From positions 1 through 17,344 of the forward strand of contig JADHLS010000021.1 of the NCBI GenBank assembly GCA_016780605.1: DNA of 17,344 nucleotides. The letters are read 5' to 3'. The position numbers and the translations under genes were made by a program. The notes under the pieces were generated by a model. The model saw only the letters and a list, made by a program, of their open reading frames with translations, searched no databases and was not told the origin of the DNA. Source of the DNA: Reyranella sp. (lineage in GTDB: Bacteria; Pseudomonadota; Alphaproteobacteria; Reyranellales; Reyranellaceae). Shown piece by piece: positions 10,947 to 17,344 of the stretch; position 1 is the stretch's first letter, and each line of letters starts with the position of its first letter.

Positions 10947-11857
10947 TGGCGCTGGCCACGCATCCTCACCTGATCGACCGGCTGCCCAAGCCGCGCGGCC
11001 GGCTGACCGCCGACGCGCCGCTCGGTCCGCAGACCTGGTTCCGCACCGGCGGCAACGCCGAGGTGCTGTTCCGTCCGGCCGATGTCGAGGATCTGGCGGC
11101 CTTCCTGCGCGACCTGTCGCGCGAGGTGCCGGTGACGGTCCTGGGCGTGGGCTCCAACGTCATCGTGCGCGATGGCGGCATCAGGGGCGTGGTGATCCGC
11201 CTGATGCGCGGCTTCACCAGCGTTGCGGTCGAGGGCCACGAGGTGGTGGCAGGCGCGGGCGCGCCCGATCTCAACGTGGCGCTGACGGCGCGCGAGCATT
11301 CGCTGGCCGGGCTGGAGTTCCTGAGCGGCATTCCCGGCACGATTGGCGGGGCCTTCCCGACCAACGCCGGCGCTTACGGCGGTGAGCTGGCCGAGGTGCT
11401 GATCTCGGCCGAGGTCGTCGACCGCGCGGGCAAAACCTTCACCGTTACCCCGCGCGAGCTCGGCCTGTCGTACCGGCACAGCGATGCGCCGGCCGGCTGG
11501 ATCTTCACCTCGGCGCGGCTCAGGGCGGCGCCGGGCGATCAACTCGCCATCGCGCGGCGCATCAACGAGATCGACGCCGCGCGCGCCGATTCCCAGCCGC
11601 GCAGCCGCACCGGCGGCTCGACCTTCGCCAATCCCGATGGCCACAAGGCCTGGGAACTGATCGATCGCGCCGGCTGCCGCGGCCTCAAGGTCGGCGGCGC
11701 GCAGGTGTCGGAGAAGCACACCAACTTCCTGATCAACACCGGCGACGCCAGCGCGGCCGACATCGAGGCGCTGGGCGAGGAAGTGCGGCGTCGGGTGCGC
11801 GAGCAGAGCGGCGTCCAGCTCGAATGGGAAATCCGCCGCATCGGAGAGAAAGCGTGA
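10943..11857 (+). CDS. murB: UDP-N-acetylenolpyruvoylglucosamine reductase MurB
   Basis: MurB is the FAD- and NADPH-dependent reductase that converts UDP-GlcNAc-enolpyruvate to UDP-MurNAc, the substrate of MurC encoded just upstream. The 304-residue protein has the FAD-binding pieces WFRTGGNAE at 32-40 and [12 protein letters not shown] at 68-79, [20 protein letters not shown] at 129-148, YRHS at 177-180, and GSTFANP at 225-231, with Ser226 as the likely proton donor. LEWEIRRIG at the end carries the conserved catalytic glutamate (Glu296). The compact length and the YRHS segment fit the type II MurB form, not the longer E. coli type I form. ATG 10943 overlaps the murC stop as ATGA; a second ATG follows at 10946. 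The Shine-Dalgarno sequence is weak, so translation may depend on coupling with murC. Confidence 0.95.
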   Translation: MMALATHPHLIDRLPKPRGRLTADAPLGPQTWFRTGGNAEVLFRPADVEDLAAFLRDLSREVPVTVLGVGSNVIVRDGGIRGVVIRLMRGFTSVAVEGHEVVAGAGAPDLNVALTAREHSLAGLEFLSGIPGTIGGAFPTNAGAYGGELAEVLISAEVVDRAGKTFTVTPRELGLSYRHSDAPAGWIFTSARLRAAPGDQLAIARRINEIDAARADSQPRSRTGGSTFANPDGHKAWELIDRAGCRGLKVGGAQVSEKHTNFLINTGDASAADIEALGEEVRRRVREQSGVQLEWEIRRIGEKA

Positions 11858-12783
11858 GCAAGGTTGCGGTCCTGATGGGCGGCTGGTCGCCCGAGCGCGA
11901 GGTCTCGCTGGTGAGCGGCAAGGCCTGCGCTGAAGGACTGCGCGAGGGCGGTCACGAGGTGATCGAGTACGACGTCAAGCGCGACCTGCGCGCGCTGATC
12001 GACTTCCTGCGGCCGATGGGCGGCGGCGGGCCCGACGTCGTGTTCAACGCCCTGCACGGCAAGTACGGCGAGGACGGCTGCATCCAGGGCATCCTGGAAG
12101 TGATGGCGGTGCCCTACACCCACTCCGGCGTGCTCGCCTCGGCGATCGCCATGGACAAGCCGATGGCCCGCCACGTCTTCACCTCGCTCGGCATGCGCGT
12201 CGCCGAGGGCCGGGTGATCGAGCGCAAGTCGCTGGCCTGGGGCGATCCCATGCCGCGGCCGTATGTCGTGAAGCCGATCGATCAGGGCTCCAGCGTCGGC
12301 GTGCACATCGTACGCGAGGGCGACAATCTCGGCGCCGTCGAGCTCGCCGAGGCCAAGTTCGGCGAGCGCGTCCTCGTCGAGAAGTTCGTGCCGGGCCGCG
12401 AGCTCACCGTCGCCGTGATGGGCGACAAGCCGGTCGCTGTCACCGAGCTCAGGCCGCGCACGCGCTTCTATGACTACGAGGCCAAGTACACCGAAGGCGT
12501 CACCGAGCATCTGGTGCCGGCGCCGATCCCCGCCGAAGTCTACGAGCTCGCCAAGGATTGGGCGCTGATGGCGCACGAGGCGCTGGGCTGCAGCGGGCTG
12601 ACGCGCACCGATCTGCGCTGGGACGATTCCAAGCCCGACACGCAGGGCCTGGTCGTGCTGGAGATCAACACCCAGCCCGGCATGACGCCGCTGTCGCTGG
12701 CGCCGGAGCAGGCCAAGTGGGCCGGCATCTCCTGGCCCCAGCTGATGACCTGGATGGTCGACAATGCGAGGCGGCCGGCATGA
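11854..12783 (+). CDS. ddl: D-alanine--D-alanine ligase
   Basis: Ddl is an ATP-grasp enzyme that joins two D-alanines to form the dipeptide used by MurF. The 309-residue protein contains GGWSPEREVSL at 9-19, HGKYGEDG at 68-75, KPIDQGSSVGV at 140-150 (the ATP-grasp loop), YDYEAKYTEG at 206-215 (the omega loop, with the Tyr typical of D-Ala-D-Ala rather than D-Ala-D-lactate ligases as far as family knowledge goes), RTDLR at 251-255, and the Mg-binding end LEINTQPGMT at 269-278. I chose GTG 11854 because it overlaps the murB stop as GTGA and is preceded by GGAGAG at 11843-11848. An ATG at 11824 is in frame but would add ten residues lying inside the murB end. Length is normal. Confidence 0.95.
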   Translation: MSKVAVLMGGWSPEREVSLVSGKACAEGLREGGHEVIEYDVKRDLRALIDFLRPMGGGGPDVVFNALHGKYGEDGCIQGILEVMAVPYTHSGVLASAIAMDKPMARHVFTSLGMRVAEGRVIERKSLAWGDPMPRPYVVKPIDQGSSVGVHIVREGDNLGAVELAEAKFGERVLVEKFVPGRELTVAVMGDKPVAVTELRPRTRFYDYEAKYTEGVTEHLVPAPIPAEVYELAKDWALMAHEALGCSGLTRTDLRWDDSKPDTQGLVVLEINTQPGMTPLSLAPEQAKWAGISWPQLMTWMVDNARRPA

Positions 12784-13667
12784 GCGCGGCCGCCAAGAAC
12801 GCCATGGAGCGGCCCGCACCGCCGCGTCGGCGCGACTACGACCGGCGCAAGAAGCGCGCGCCGATCCGCAAGAGCGGCCGCCCGCTGTGGCGCCAGCCGT
12901 TGCTGCTGGGCTTCGTGGTGCTGCTGCTGGGCTGCGGCGGCGGCGCCGGCTGGTGGGCCTGGCGCGAGGGCTGGCTGGTCGAGGCGCGCGCCCGGCTCGA
13001 CGCCGTCGGGCTTGCCATCGTTGGCGCCATCACGCCCTTCAAGCTGGTCGATGTCACGGTCGAGGGCCGCGACTATGTCGAGCCCGCCGCGATCCTGGGC
13101 GCGCTCGGCGTCAAGGCGGGCGACTCCCTGCTGGGCATCGACCTGCAGGCAGCGCGCCAGCGGCTGGAGGCCATCGACTGGGTGGCGAGCGCCACCGTCG
13201 AGCGCCGCCTGCCCGACACGCTCTATGTGACGATGGTCGAGCGCCGCGCCGTCGCCATCTGGCAGAACGGCGAGGAGTACACCCTGATCGACCGCGACGG
13301 CCGCACCGTGCGCGCGAGCCGCATGCCGCCGGGGGCCGAGAAGCTGCTGCTGCTAGGCGGCCCGGGCGCGCCCGAGCATGTCGGCGAGCTGCTGCTGCTG
13401 CTCGCCTACGAGCCGACCGTGGCCAAGCAGCTGCGCTCCGCGGTGTGGGTCGGCCAGCGGCGCTGGAATCTCATCCTGAACAACGGCGTCGAGATCTGGC
13501 TGCCCGAAGAAGACGCGGTCGCGGCGTTGCAGCAGTTGATCAAGCTCGACGAGAAGCACAAGTTGTTGGCCCGCGAGTTCGGCGTGGTCGATCTCAGGCT
13601 GCCGGACAAGCTCTACCTCAGGAAGCGTGGCTCGAGCGAAGCGCCGGCAGCGTCGGGGCCAGCGTAA
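12780..13667 (+). CDS. ftsQ: Cell division protein FtsQ
   Basis: FtsQ is a bitopic inner-membrane divisome protein that binds FtsB/FtsL and helps connect the cytoplasmic ring to septal wall synthesis. The 295-residue protein has a highly basic cytoplasmic tail (about 1-38), one hydrophobic segment at about 40-60, and a periplasmic POTRA domain at about 87-157 that begins KLVDVTVEGRDYV and includes GDSLLGIDL and RRLPDTLYV, hallmark FtsQ/DivIB patterns. A second, less conserved FtsQ domain follows to about residue 282. ATG 12780 overlaps the ddl stop as ATGA, with GAGG at 12768-12771. It is the last gene of the tightly coupled chain; ftsA starts 44 bases on. Sequence conservation is naturally low in this family, so position supports the call as much as motifs do. 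Confidence 0.93.
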   Translation: MSAAAKNAMERPAPPRRRDYDRRKKRAPIRKSGRPLWRQPLLLGFVVLLLGCGGGAGWWAWREGWLVEARARLDAVGLAIVGAITPFKLVDVTVEGRDYVEPAAILGALGVKAGDSLLGIDLQAARQRLEAIDWVASATVERRLPDTLYVTMVERRAVAIWQNGEEYTLIDRDGRTVRASRMPPGAEKLLLLGGPGAPEHVGELLLLLAYEPTVAKQLRSAVWVGQRRWNLILNNGVEIWLPEEDAVAALQQLIKLDEKHKLLAREFGVVDLRLPDKLYLRKRGSSEAPAASGPA

Positions 13668-13701
13668 GGTGTCGGTGAACCCATAGTGTAAGCGTAGCGA
13701 C

Positions 13702-13714
13702 GGGGGAGATCGTG
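13702..13714 (+). promoter_or_regulatory. RBS and GTG start of ftsA
   Basis: A GGGGGAG stretch at 13702-13708 lies just before GTG 13712-13714. The spacing from the GGAG core to the start is only three bases, shorter than usual. No other in-frame start exists between the upstream stop (TGA 13676-13678) and this GTG, and the next in-frame GTG (13733) would cut into the first strand of the actin fold. The GTG at 13712 is therefore the best start, and initiation may be inefficient. Confidence 0.6.
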
Positions 13715-14947
13715 GCAAAGACAAGAAGTGGTGTGATTGCAGCTCTCGATATCGGCACCAGCAAGGTCGTCTGCTTCGTGGCGCGCGTCGACGGCCAGGG
13801 CTTGCGCGTGGTCGGCATCGGCCACCAGCCGGCGCAGGGTATGCGGTCGGGCAACATCGTCGACATGGAGGCCGCCACACGGGCCATCTCCTCGGCCGTG
13901 TCGACCGCGGAGGAGATGTGCGGCGAGCATGTGCGCGACGTCATCGTCGGCGTGAGCGGCGGCTCGGCCGCCTCGCACAACCAGAGCCTCGACGTCGCCA
14001 TCGGCCACCACGAGATCGGCGAACGCGACGTGCGCCGCGTCCAGCAGCACATTCACCTGCCGGCGGAGACCGCCGACCGCGACATCATCCACTCCGAGGC
14101 GATCGGCTTCTCGGTCGACGGCACGCCGGTGCGCGACGCGCGCGGCATGTTCGGCGAGCGGCTGGGGGTGGAGGTCCACCTGGTGACGGCGGCAAGCGGG
14201 TCGATGCGCAACCTGCAGGTCTGCGTGCGCCGCGCTCATCTCGAGATCGCCGACCGCGTCGTGGCTGCTCATGCTGCCGGCCTGAGCTCGCTGGTGTCGG
14301 ATGAGCGCGATCTCGGCGTCACCCTGATCGACATGGGCGGCGGCACGACCTCGATCGCGGTGTTCTACGAGGGCCACCTCGTGCACGTCGATTCGATCCC
14401 GGTCGGCGGCGAGCATGTCACGCGCGACATCGCCCGCGGCCTCTCGACGCCGCTTGCCCACGCCGAGCGCATGAAGACCCAGATCGGCCGCGCCGTCGCC
14501 AAGCCCAACGACGAGTACGACATCATCGACGTGCCGCTGATCGGCGAAGAGGACCGCACGCGACCCAACCACATCCCGCGCTCGATCCTGGTCGGCATCA
14601 TCCGGCCGCGCATCGAAGAGACCTTCGAGCTGGTGCGCAGCCGATTGGAGGCGAGCGGTGTGGATAAGTTGGCCGGTGGACGTGCCGTGTTGGTCGGTGG
14701 CGGCTGCCAACTCGACGGCGTGCCCGAGGTCGCCGCTTCGATCCTGAACAAGAAGGTGCGCACCGGTGGGCCTTTGCGCCTTGCCGGGCTCGCCGATTCG
14801 ACCGGCGGACCGGCATTTTCCGCCGCAGCCGGGCTGCTCGCCTTCGCGCTCAACAACCACGCGGCCGGTCAGGCTCAGCCGGCGCCGACGGAAACGCCTT
14901 CGAGTCGAATTGGGCGGATTGGCAGTTGGATTAGGGAGAACTTTTAG
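13712..14947 (+). CDS. ftsA: Cell division protein FtsA (actin-like membrane anchor of FtsZ)
   Basis: FtsA is an actin-like ATPase that tethers FtsZ filaments to the inner membrane and signals to the septal wall synthases. The 411-residue protein shows the phosphate-1 loop ALDIGTSKV at 11-19, the FtsA-specific 1C (SHS2) subdomain at about 84-162, the phosphate-2 loop LIDMGGGTTSIAVF at 205-218, PVGGEHVTRDIA at 230-241, and VLVGGGCQLDG near 326-336, the adenosine-site block. The C-terminus, SRIGRIGSWIRENF at 398-411, is an amphipathic membrane-targeting helix of the usual kind, preceded by a short flexible linker. Forty-four bases separate it from ftsQ, and 144 from ftsZ. A perfect DnaA-box sequence lies in the coding region at 14659-14667. 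Confidence 0.96.
   Translation: MAKTRSGVIAALDIGTSKVVCFVARVDGQGLRVVGIGHQPAQGMRSGNIVDMEAATRAISSAVSTAEEMCGEHVRDVIVGVSGGSAASHNQSLDVAIGHHEIGERDVRRVQQHIHLPAETADRDIIHSEAIGFSVDGTPVRDARGMFGERLGVEVHLVTAASGSMRNLQVCVRRAHLEIADRVVAAHAAGLSSLVSDERDLGVTLIDMGGGTTSIAVFYEGHLVHVDSIPVGGEHVTRDIARGLSTPLAHAERMKTQIGRAVAKPNDEYDIIDVPLIGEEDRTRPNHIPRSILVGIIRPRIEETFELVRSRLEASGVDKLAGGRAVLVGGGCQLDGVPEVAASILNKKVRTGGPLRLAGLADSTGGPAFSAAAGLLAFALNNHAAGQAQPAPTETPSSRIGRIGSWIRENF
14659..14667 (-). promoter_or_regulatory. Candidate DnaA box inside ftsA
   Basis: The + strand reads TGTGGATAA, whose complement TTATCCACA is the classical high-affinity DnaA box. It lies in codons for Gly-Val-Asp-Lys about 425 bases before the ftsZ start. 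DnaA is known to influence ftsZ expression in Caulobacter, so a role is conceivable, but a single site within a coding region may be chance. I did not notice a second perfect copy nearby. Confidence 0.25.
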
Positions 14948-15091
14948 GCAATATGTTGTGCGGGGAAAGGCAATCCCCACAGGCTATTGATAAGAAGCAA
15001 GAAAAGCCGGTGGCGGTGAAGGGCCCGGCCCAGAACGGACCCACGCCGCTGCTCCGAGCAGATAACCCCCTCGTTTGCGTGGAGAAGCCGT
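14948..15091 (+). promoter_or_regulatory. ftsA-ftsZ intergenic region, probable ftsZ promoter and leader
   Basis: This 144-base gap is the largest in the window and the only one from the first gene to ftsZ with room for a promoter and leader. It begins A/T-richer than its surroundings (around 14948-15008), as promoters in GC-rich genomes often do. I could not find a convincing -35/-10 pair: TTGTGC (14956) and TATTGA (14985) are spaced too far apart. No full CtrA motif (TTAA-N7-TTAA) is visible. A small hairpin, GGGGA 14962-14966 with TCCCC 14974-14978, has no T-run and so is not a terminator. GGAG at 15081-15084 is the ftsZ ribosome binding site. No credible coding sequence is contained in the gap. 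Confidence 0.45.
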
Positions 15092-16891
15092 ATGACAATC
15101 AACCTCAGCCCCCCCCAAAAGGAGTCCGAGATTAAGCCGCGTATCACCGTGATCGGCGTCGGTGGCGCGGGTGGAAACGCCGTCAACAACATGATCAGTG
15201 CCGCGCTGGAAGGCGTGGAATTCATCGTCGCGAATACCGACGCGCAGGCGCTCGGCCAGTCGCTCGCCGACCGCCGCGTCCAGCTCGGCATCACCATCAC
15301 CCAGGGCCTGGGCGCGGGCGCCCGCCCCGAGGTCGGCCGCCAGGCCGCCGAGGAGGCACTCCCCGAGATCCTTCAGCTGCTCGACGGCGCCAACATGGTG
15401 TTCGTCACCGCCGGCATGGGCGGCGGCACCGGCACCGGCGCGGCGCCGGTCATCGCCGCCGCGGCGCGCGAGCAGGGCATCCTGACCATCGGCGTCGTCA
15501 CCAAGCCGTTCCATTTCGAGGGCCGCCGGCGCATGCAGTCGGCCGAGCAGGGCATCACCGAGCTGGAGAAGGTGGTCGACACGCTGATCGTCATCCCCAA
15601 CCAGAACCTGTTCAAGATCGCCAACGAGAAGACGACCTTCGCCGATGCCTTCAAGATGGCCGACGACGTGCTGCACATGGGCGTGCGCGGCGTCACCGAC
15701 CTCATGGTCATGCCCGGCCTGATCAACCTCGATTTCGCCGACATCCGCACCGTGATGGGCGAGATGGGCAAGGCGATGATGGGCACCGGCGAGGCCGAGG
15801 GTCAGGATCGCAGCCGCGTCGCGGCCGAGAGCGCGATCTCCAACCCGCTGCTGGAAGACCACTCGATGAAGGGCGCCAAGGGCGTGCTCATCAACATCAC
15901 CGGCGGCCTCGACATGACCCTGCACGAGGTCGACGAAGCGGCCAACCGCATCCGCGAGGAAGTCGACGCCGACGCCAACATCATCTTCGGCTCGACCTTC
16001 GACGCCACCATGCAGGGCCGCATGCGCGTGTCGGTGGTCGCCACCGGCATCGCCGCCATGGCCGCCCAGCAGCCGGCGCCGAACTACCTGTCGCTCGACA
16101 TGAACCGGCCGATGCAGACCGGCCAGCCGGCGCTCAGCCGTCCGGCGGTACCGCCGGTCGGCCGCGTCGCCATGCCGGCCGCCGCGGCGGCACCGGTCGC
16201 GCCGCCGATGGCGGTAGCGCCCGCGCCGATGCCGGCTCCGCCGGTGGCCGCGCCGGCTCCGGCGCCCCAGCCAATGGTCGCGGCGGCGCCTGTCGCCCCG
16301 CCGCCGGTCCAGATCGCCGTCGAGGCGCCGATGCCAGCCCCGACGCCAGCCCCGATGCCCGTGCAGTTCGTTGCTTCGGCGCCGGTCGAGCCGGTGATGG
16401 CACCGCCGATCCCGACGCCTGTTGTCGCCGCCCCTGTTGCGCCGGTCGCGCCGCCTGCGTCGGTGGCTGCCCCGATCGCGGCCTCGGCGGCGCCGGCACC
16501 GGTTGCTCCGGCGGTCGCGCCGCAGCGTCCGTTGGTCGACGAAAACGACTGGCGCGTCAGCCGTCCGGCGGCCAAGCCGGCGGTGCGCGCCAGCGAGCCC
16601 GTCGCGCGGCCGGTTGCCGCGCGTCCGGCCAGCGAGAGCCGGGCGCCCAACCTGTTCCAGCGCATCACCGGTGCTTTTGCCGCACCCAAGCCCGTGGCGC
16701 CGGTGGCACCGGCCGAGCCGCCCGCGCCGCGTCCGGCGCCGGAGAATGTCGTGGCGGTGGCGCCCAAGCCCGCGCCGCGTCCGGCCCCGGCGCAGGCCTC
16801 GATCAACCTCGACGTCACCGAGCGCGCCAAGCCCGCCCGCGATGACGACGACCTGCAGATTCCCGCGTTCCTGCGCCGGCAAGCCAACTGA
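15092..16891 (+). CDS. ftsZ: Cell division GTPase FtsZ with very long Ala/Pro-rich linker
   Basis: FtsZ is the tubulin-like GTPase that forms the division ring and recruits the divisome. The GTPase core spans about residues 16-330, with [11 protein letters not shown] at 22-32, the tubulin signature GGGTGTG at 110-116, and the T7 synergy loop [11 protein letters not shown] at 212-222 (Asp214 and Asp217 complete the active site of the next subunit). A linker of roughly 250 residues (about 331-583) made mostly of Ala, Pro and Val follows, much longer than the roughly 50 residues of E. coli FtsZ. The conserved C-terminal peptide [13 protein letters not shown] (584-596) binds FtsA and other partners. 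Inside the linker two islands break the repetitive composition: [11 protein letters not shown] (479-489) and [10 protein letters not shown] (521-530). The start ATG has GGAG at 15081-15084. A C8 run lies in codons 6-9. Confidence 0.97.
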   Translation: MTINLSPPQKESEIKPRITVIGVGGAGGNAVNNMISAALEGVEFIVANTDAQALGQSLADRRVQLGITITQGLGAGARPEVGRQAAEEALPEILQLLDGANMVFVTAGMGGGTGTGAAPVIAAAAREQGILTIGVVTKPFHFEGRRRMQSAEQGITELEKVVDTLIVIPNQNLFKIANEKTTFADAFKMADDVLHMGVRGVTDLMVMPGLINLDFADIRTVMGEMGKAMMGTGEAEGQDRSRVAAESAISNPLLEDHSMKGAKGVLINITGGLDMTLHEVDEAANRIREEVDADANIIFGSTFDATMQGRMRVSVVATGIAAMAAQQPAPNYLSLDMNRPMQTGQPALSRPAVPPVGRVAMPAAAAAPVAPPMAVAPAPMPAPPVAAPAPAPQPMVAAAPVAPPPVQIAVEAPMPAPTPAPMPVQFVASAPVEPVMAPPIPTPVVAAPVAPVAPPASVAAPIAASAAPAPVAPAVAPQRPLVDENDWRVSRPAAKPAVRASEPVARPVAARPASESRAPNLFQRITGAFAAPKPVAPVAPAEPPAPRPAPENVVAVAPKPAPRPAPAQASINLDVTERAKPARDDDDLQIPAFLRRQAN

Positions 16892-16922
16892 CGCAGGCCT
16901 GCAAGTTCTTCACGCATCACTC

Positions 16923-16950
16923 GAGGGGCCCGCGCGGCCCCTCTTTTTTT
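16923..16950 (+). terminator. Strong rho-independent terminator after ftsZ
   Basis: A perfect 8-bp GC-rich stem, GAGGGGCC (16923-16930) and GGCCCCTC (16936-16943), encloses a five-base loop and is followed by seven T residues (16944-16950). It begins 31 bases after the ftsZ stop. No A-run precedes the stem, so it should act on + strand transcripts only. It is the only clear intrinsic terminator I saw in the window, so it probably ends the whole dcw transcript. Confidence 0.92.
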
Positions 16951-16960
16951 CGCCCTCCCG

Positions 16961-16969
16961 TGATATAAC
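16961..16969 (+). promoter_or_regulatory. Candidate extended -10 promoter for bamD
   Basis: TGATATAAC at 16961-16969 matches the extended -10 pattern TGnTATAAT except for the last base. It stands out as AT-rich in a GC-rich region. The expected -35 region falls on the terminator stem end and T-run and has no good TTGACA match, which is acceptable for extended -10 promoters. Transcription would start around 16976, giving a very short leader before the candidate bamD starts at 16982-17000. Confidence 0.5.
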
Positions 16970-16999
16970 CGCGCCGGCGCAATGAGTTGTTGGATGGGC

Positions 17000-17344
17000 A
17001 TGTCGAAAGCGTTCTTCGCCGGAATCCGCGGTGCATCTGCCGCGCTCGCAGTGGCGGTCGCCACGCTGGGGTTGTCGGGCTGCGGCTCGTCCGACGATGA
17101 CGTCAACTATACCGAGCAGCCCGTCGAGGTTCTGTACAACCGCGCGCTCGATGATCTCGGCGCGCAGGACTACAAGAATGCCGCCAAGGGCTTCGAGGAA
17201 GTCGACCGCCAGCATCCCTATTCGGTGTGGGCGACCAAGGCGCAGATCATGGCGGCCTTCGCCTACTACCAGTCGAACAAGTACGACGAGGCCATCATCG
17301 CACTGGACCGCTTCATCCAGCTCCATCCCGGCCATCGCGACATT
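17000..17344 (+). CDS. bamD: Outer membrane assembly lipoprotein BamD (5' part, cut by window end)
   Basis: BamD (ComL/YfiO) is the TPR lipoprotein of the BAM complex that inserts beta-barrel proteins in the outer membrane. The first 115 residues are visible and the frame is still open at base 17344. From ATG 17000 there is a signal peptide (MSKAFFAGIRG then a hydrophobic stretch) ending in the lipobox LSGC, with Cys28 (codon 17081-17083) as the lipidated residue. The mature part has a short acidic linker and then TPR-like helices, with VLYNRALDDLGAQDYKNAA and the downstream FEEVDRQHPYS typical of BamD's first repeat, and AAFAYYQSNKYDEAI of the second. In-frame ATGs at 16982 and 16994 are alternatives; none has a strong Shine-Dalgarno sequence, and 17000 gives the most usual signal peptide. 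In many alphaproteobacteria lpxC separates ftsZ from this gene; here it does not. Confidence 0.9.
   Translation, partial: MSKAFFAGIRGASAALAVAVATLGLSGCGSSDDDVNYTEQPVEVLYNRALDDLGAQDYKNAAKGFEEVDRQHPYSVWATKAQIMAAFAYYQSNKYDEAIIALDRFIQLHPGHRDI

Noticed and set aside
12903..12935. LLGC at FtsQ residues 49-52, resembling a lipobox.
   Set aside because: FtsQ is a bitopic protein with a long basic cytoplasmic tail; Leu at -2 is atypical for a lipobox and the segment is better explained as the transmembrane helix.
14962..14978. Hairpin GGGGA/TCCCC just after ftsA considered as a terminator.
   Set aside because: The stem is only five pairs with no following T-run, so it should not terminate transcription.
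14902..15126. GAGTC sites (CcrM-type GANTC) at 14902-14906 and 15122-15126 flanking the ftsZ start region.
   Set aside because: GANTC is frequent enough that two sites in about 220 bases are not notable, and neither lies in an identified promoter.
14953..15135. A 60-codon frame starting in the ftsA-ftsZ gap.
   Set aside because: It runs out of frame into ftsZ, has no ribosome binding site of note and no recognisable features.
14984..16882. A 632-codon open frame on the - strand covering nearly all of ftsZ.
   Set aside because: It is antisense to a certain gene, its translation is dominated by Arg, Gly, His and Asp runs typical of the reverse frame of GC-rich Ala/Pro codons, and no start signal or domain is recognisable.

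Overview
The window is a GC-rich (by eye roughly two-thirds G+C) piece of the division and cell wall (dcw) cluster of a Gram-negative bacterium. Gene order, the FtsZ N-terminus and the FtsZ C-terminal peptide point to an alphaproteobacterium, perhaps in or near Rhodospirillales/Reyranella. The genus-level guess is weak. MurE carries a DNPR motif, so the peptidoglycan should contain meso-diaminopimelate. BamD, an outer-membrane assembly lipoprotein, confirms a two-membrane cell.

Layout, all on the + strand: 3' end of an upstream gene (probably ftsL, 1-35), ftsI (32-1897), murE (1884-3371), murF (3368-4771), mraY (4772-5857), murD (5862-7250), ftsW (7247-8374), murG (8374-9471), murC (9468-10946), murB (10943-11857), ddl (11854-12783), ftsQ (12780-13667), ftsA (13712-14947), ftsZ (15092-16891), a strong intrinsic terminator (16923-16950), a candidate promoter, and the 5' part of bamD (from about 17000, cut by the window end). 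From the first gene through ftsQ, neighbouring genes overlap, touch or sit 4 bases apart, mostly through ATGA or GTGA junctions, which suggests one translationally coupled operon. Gaps open only before ftsA (44 bases) and ftsZ (144 bases).

Together the genes cover most of the lipid II pathway and the core divisome. MurB and MurC make UDP-MurNAc-L-Ala. MurD, MurE and MurF (with D-Ala-D-Ala from Ddl) build the pentapeptide, and MraY and MurG make lipid I and lipid II. FtsW with FtsI polymerises and cross-links septal peptidoglycan, FtsQ is part of the periplasmic divisome bridge, and FtsA anchors the FtsZ ring.

I found no mobile element, CRISPR array, tRNA/rRNA gene or unknown gene cassette, and no previously undescribed system. 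The most useful oddities are the lack of lpxC between ftsZ and bamD, where many alphaproteobacteria carry it, and a very long Ala/Pro-rich FtsZ linker with two non-repetitive islands. Others are a tightly packed ftsZ terminator/bamD promoter, a perfect DnaA-box match inside ftsA, and an eight-C tract in the first codons of ftsZ.
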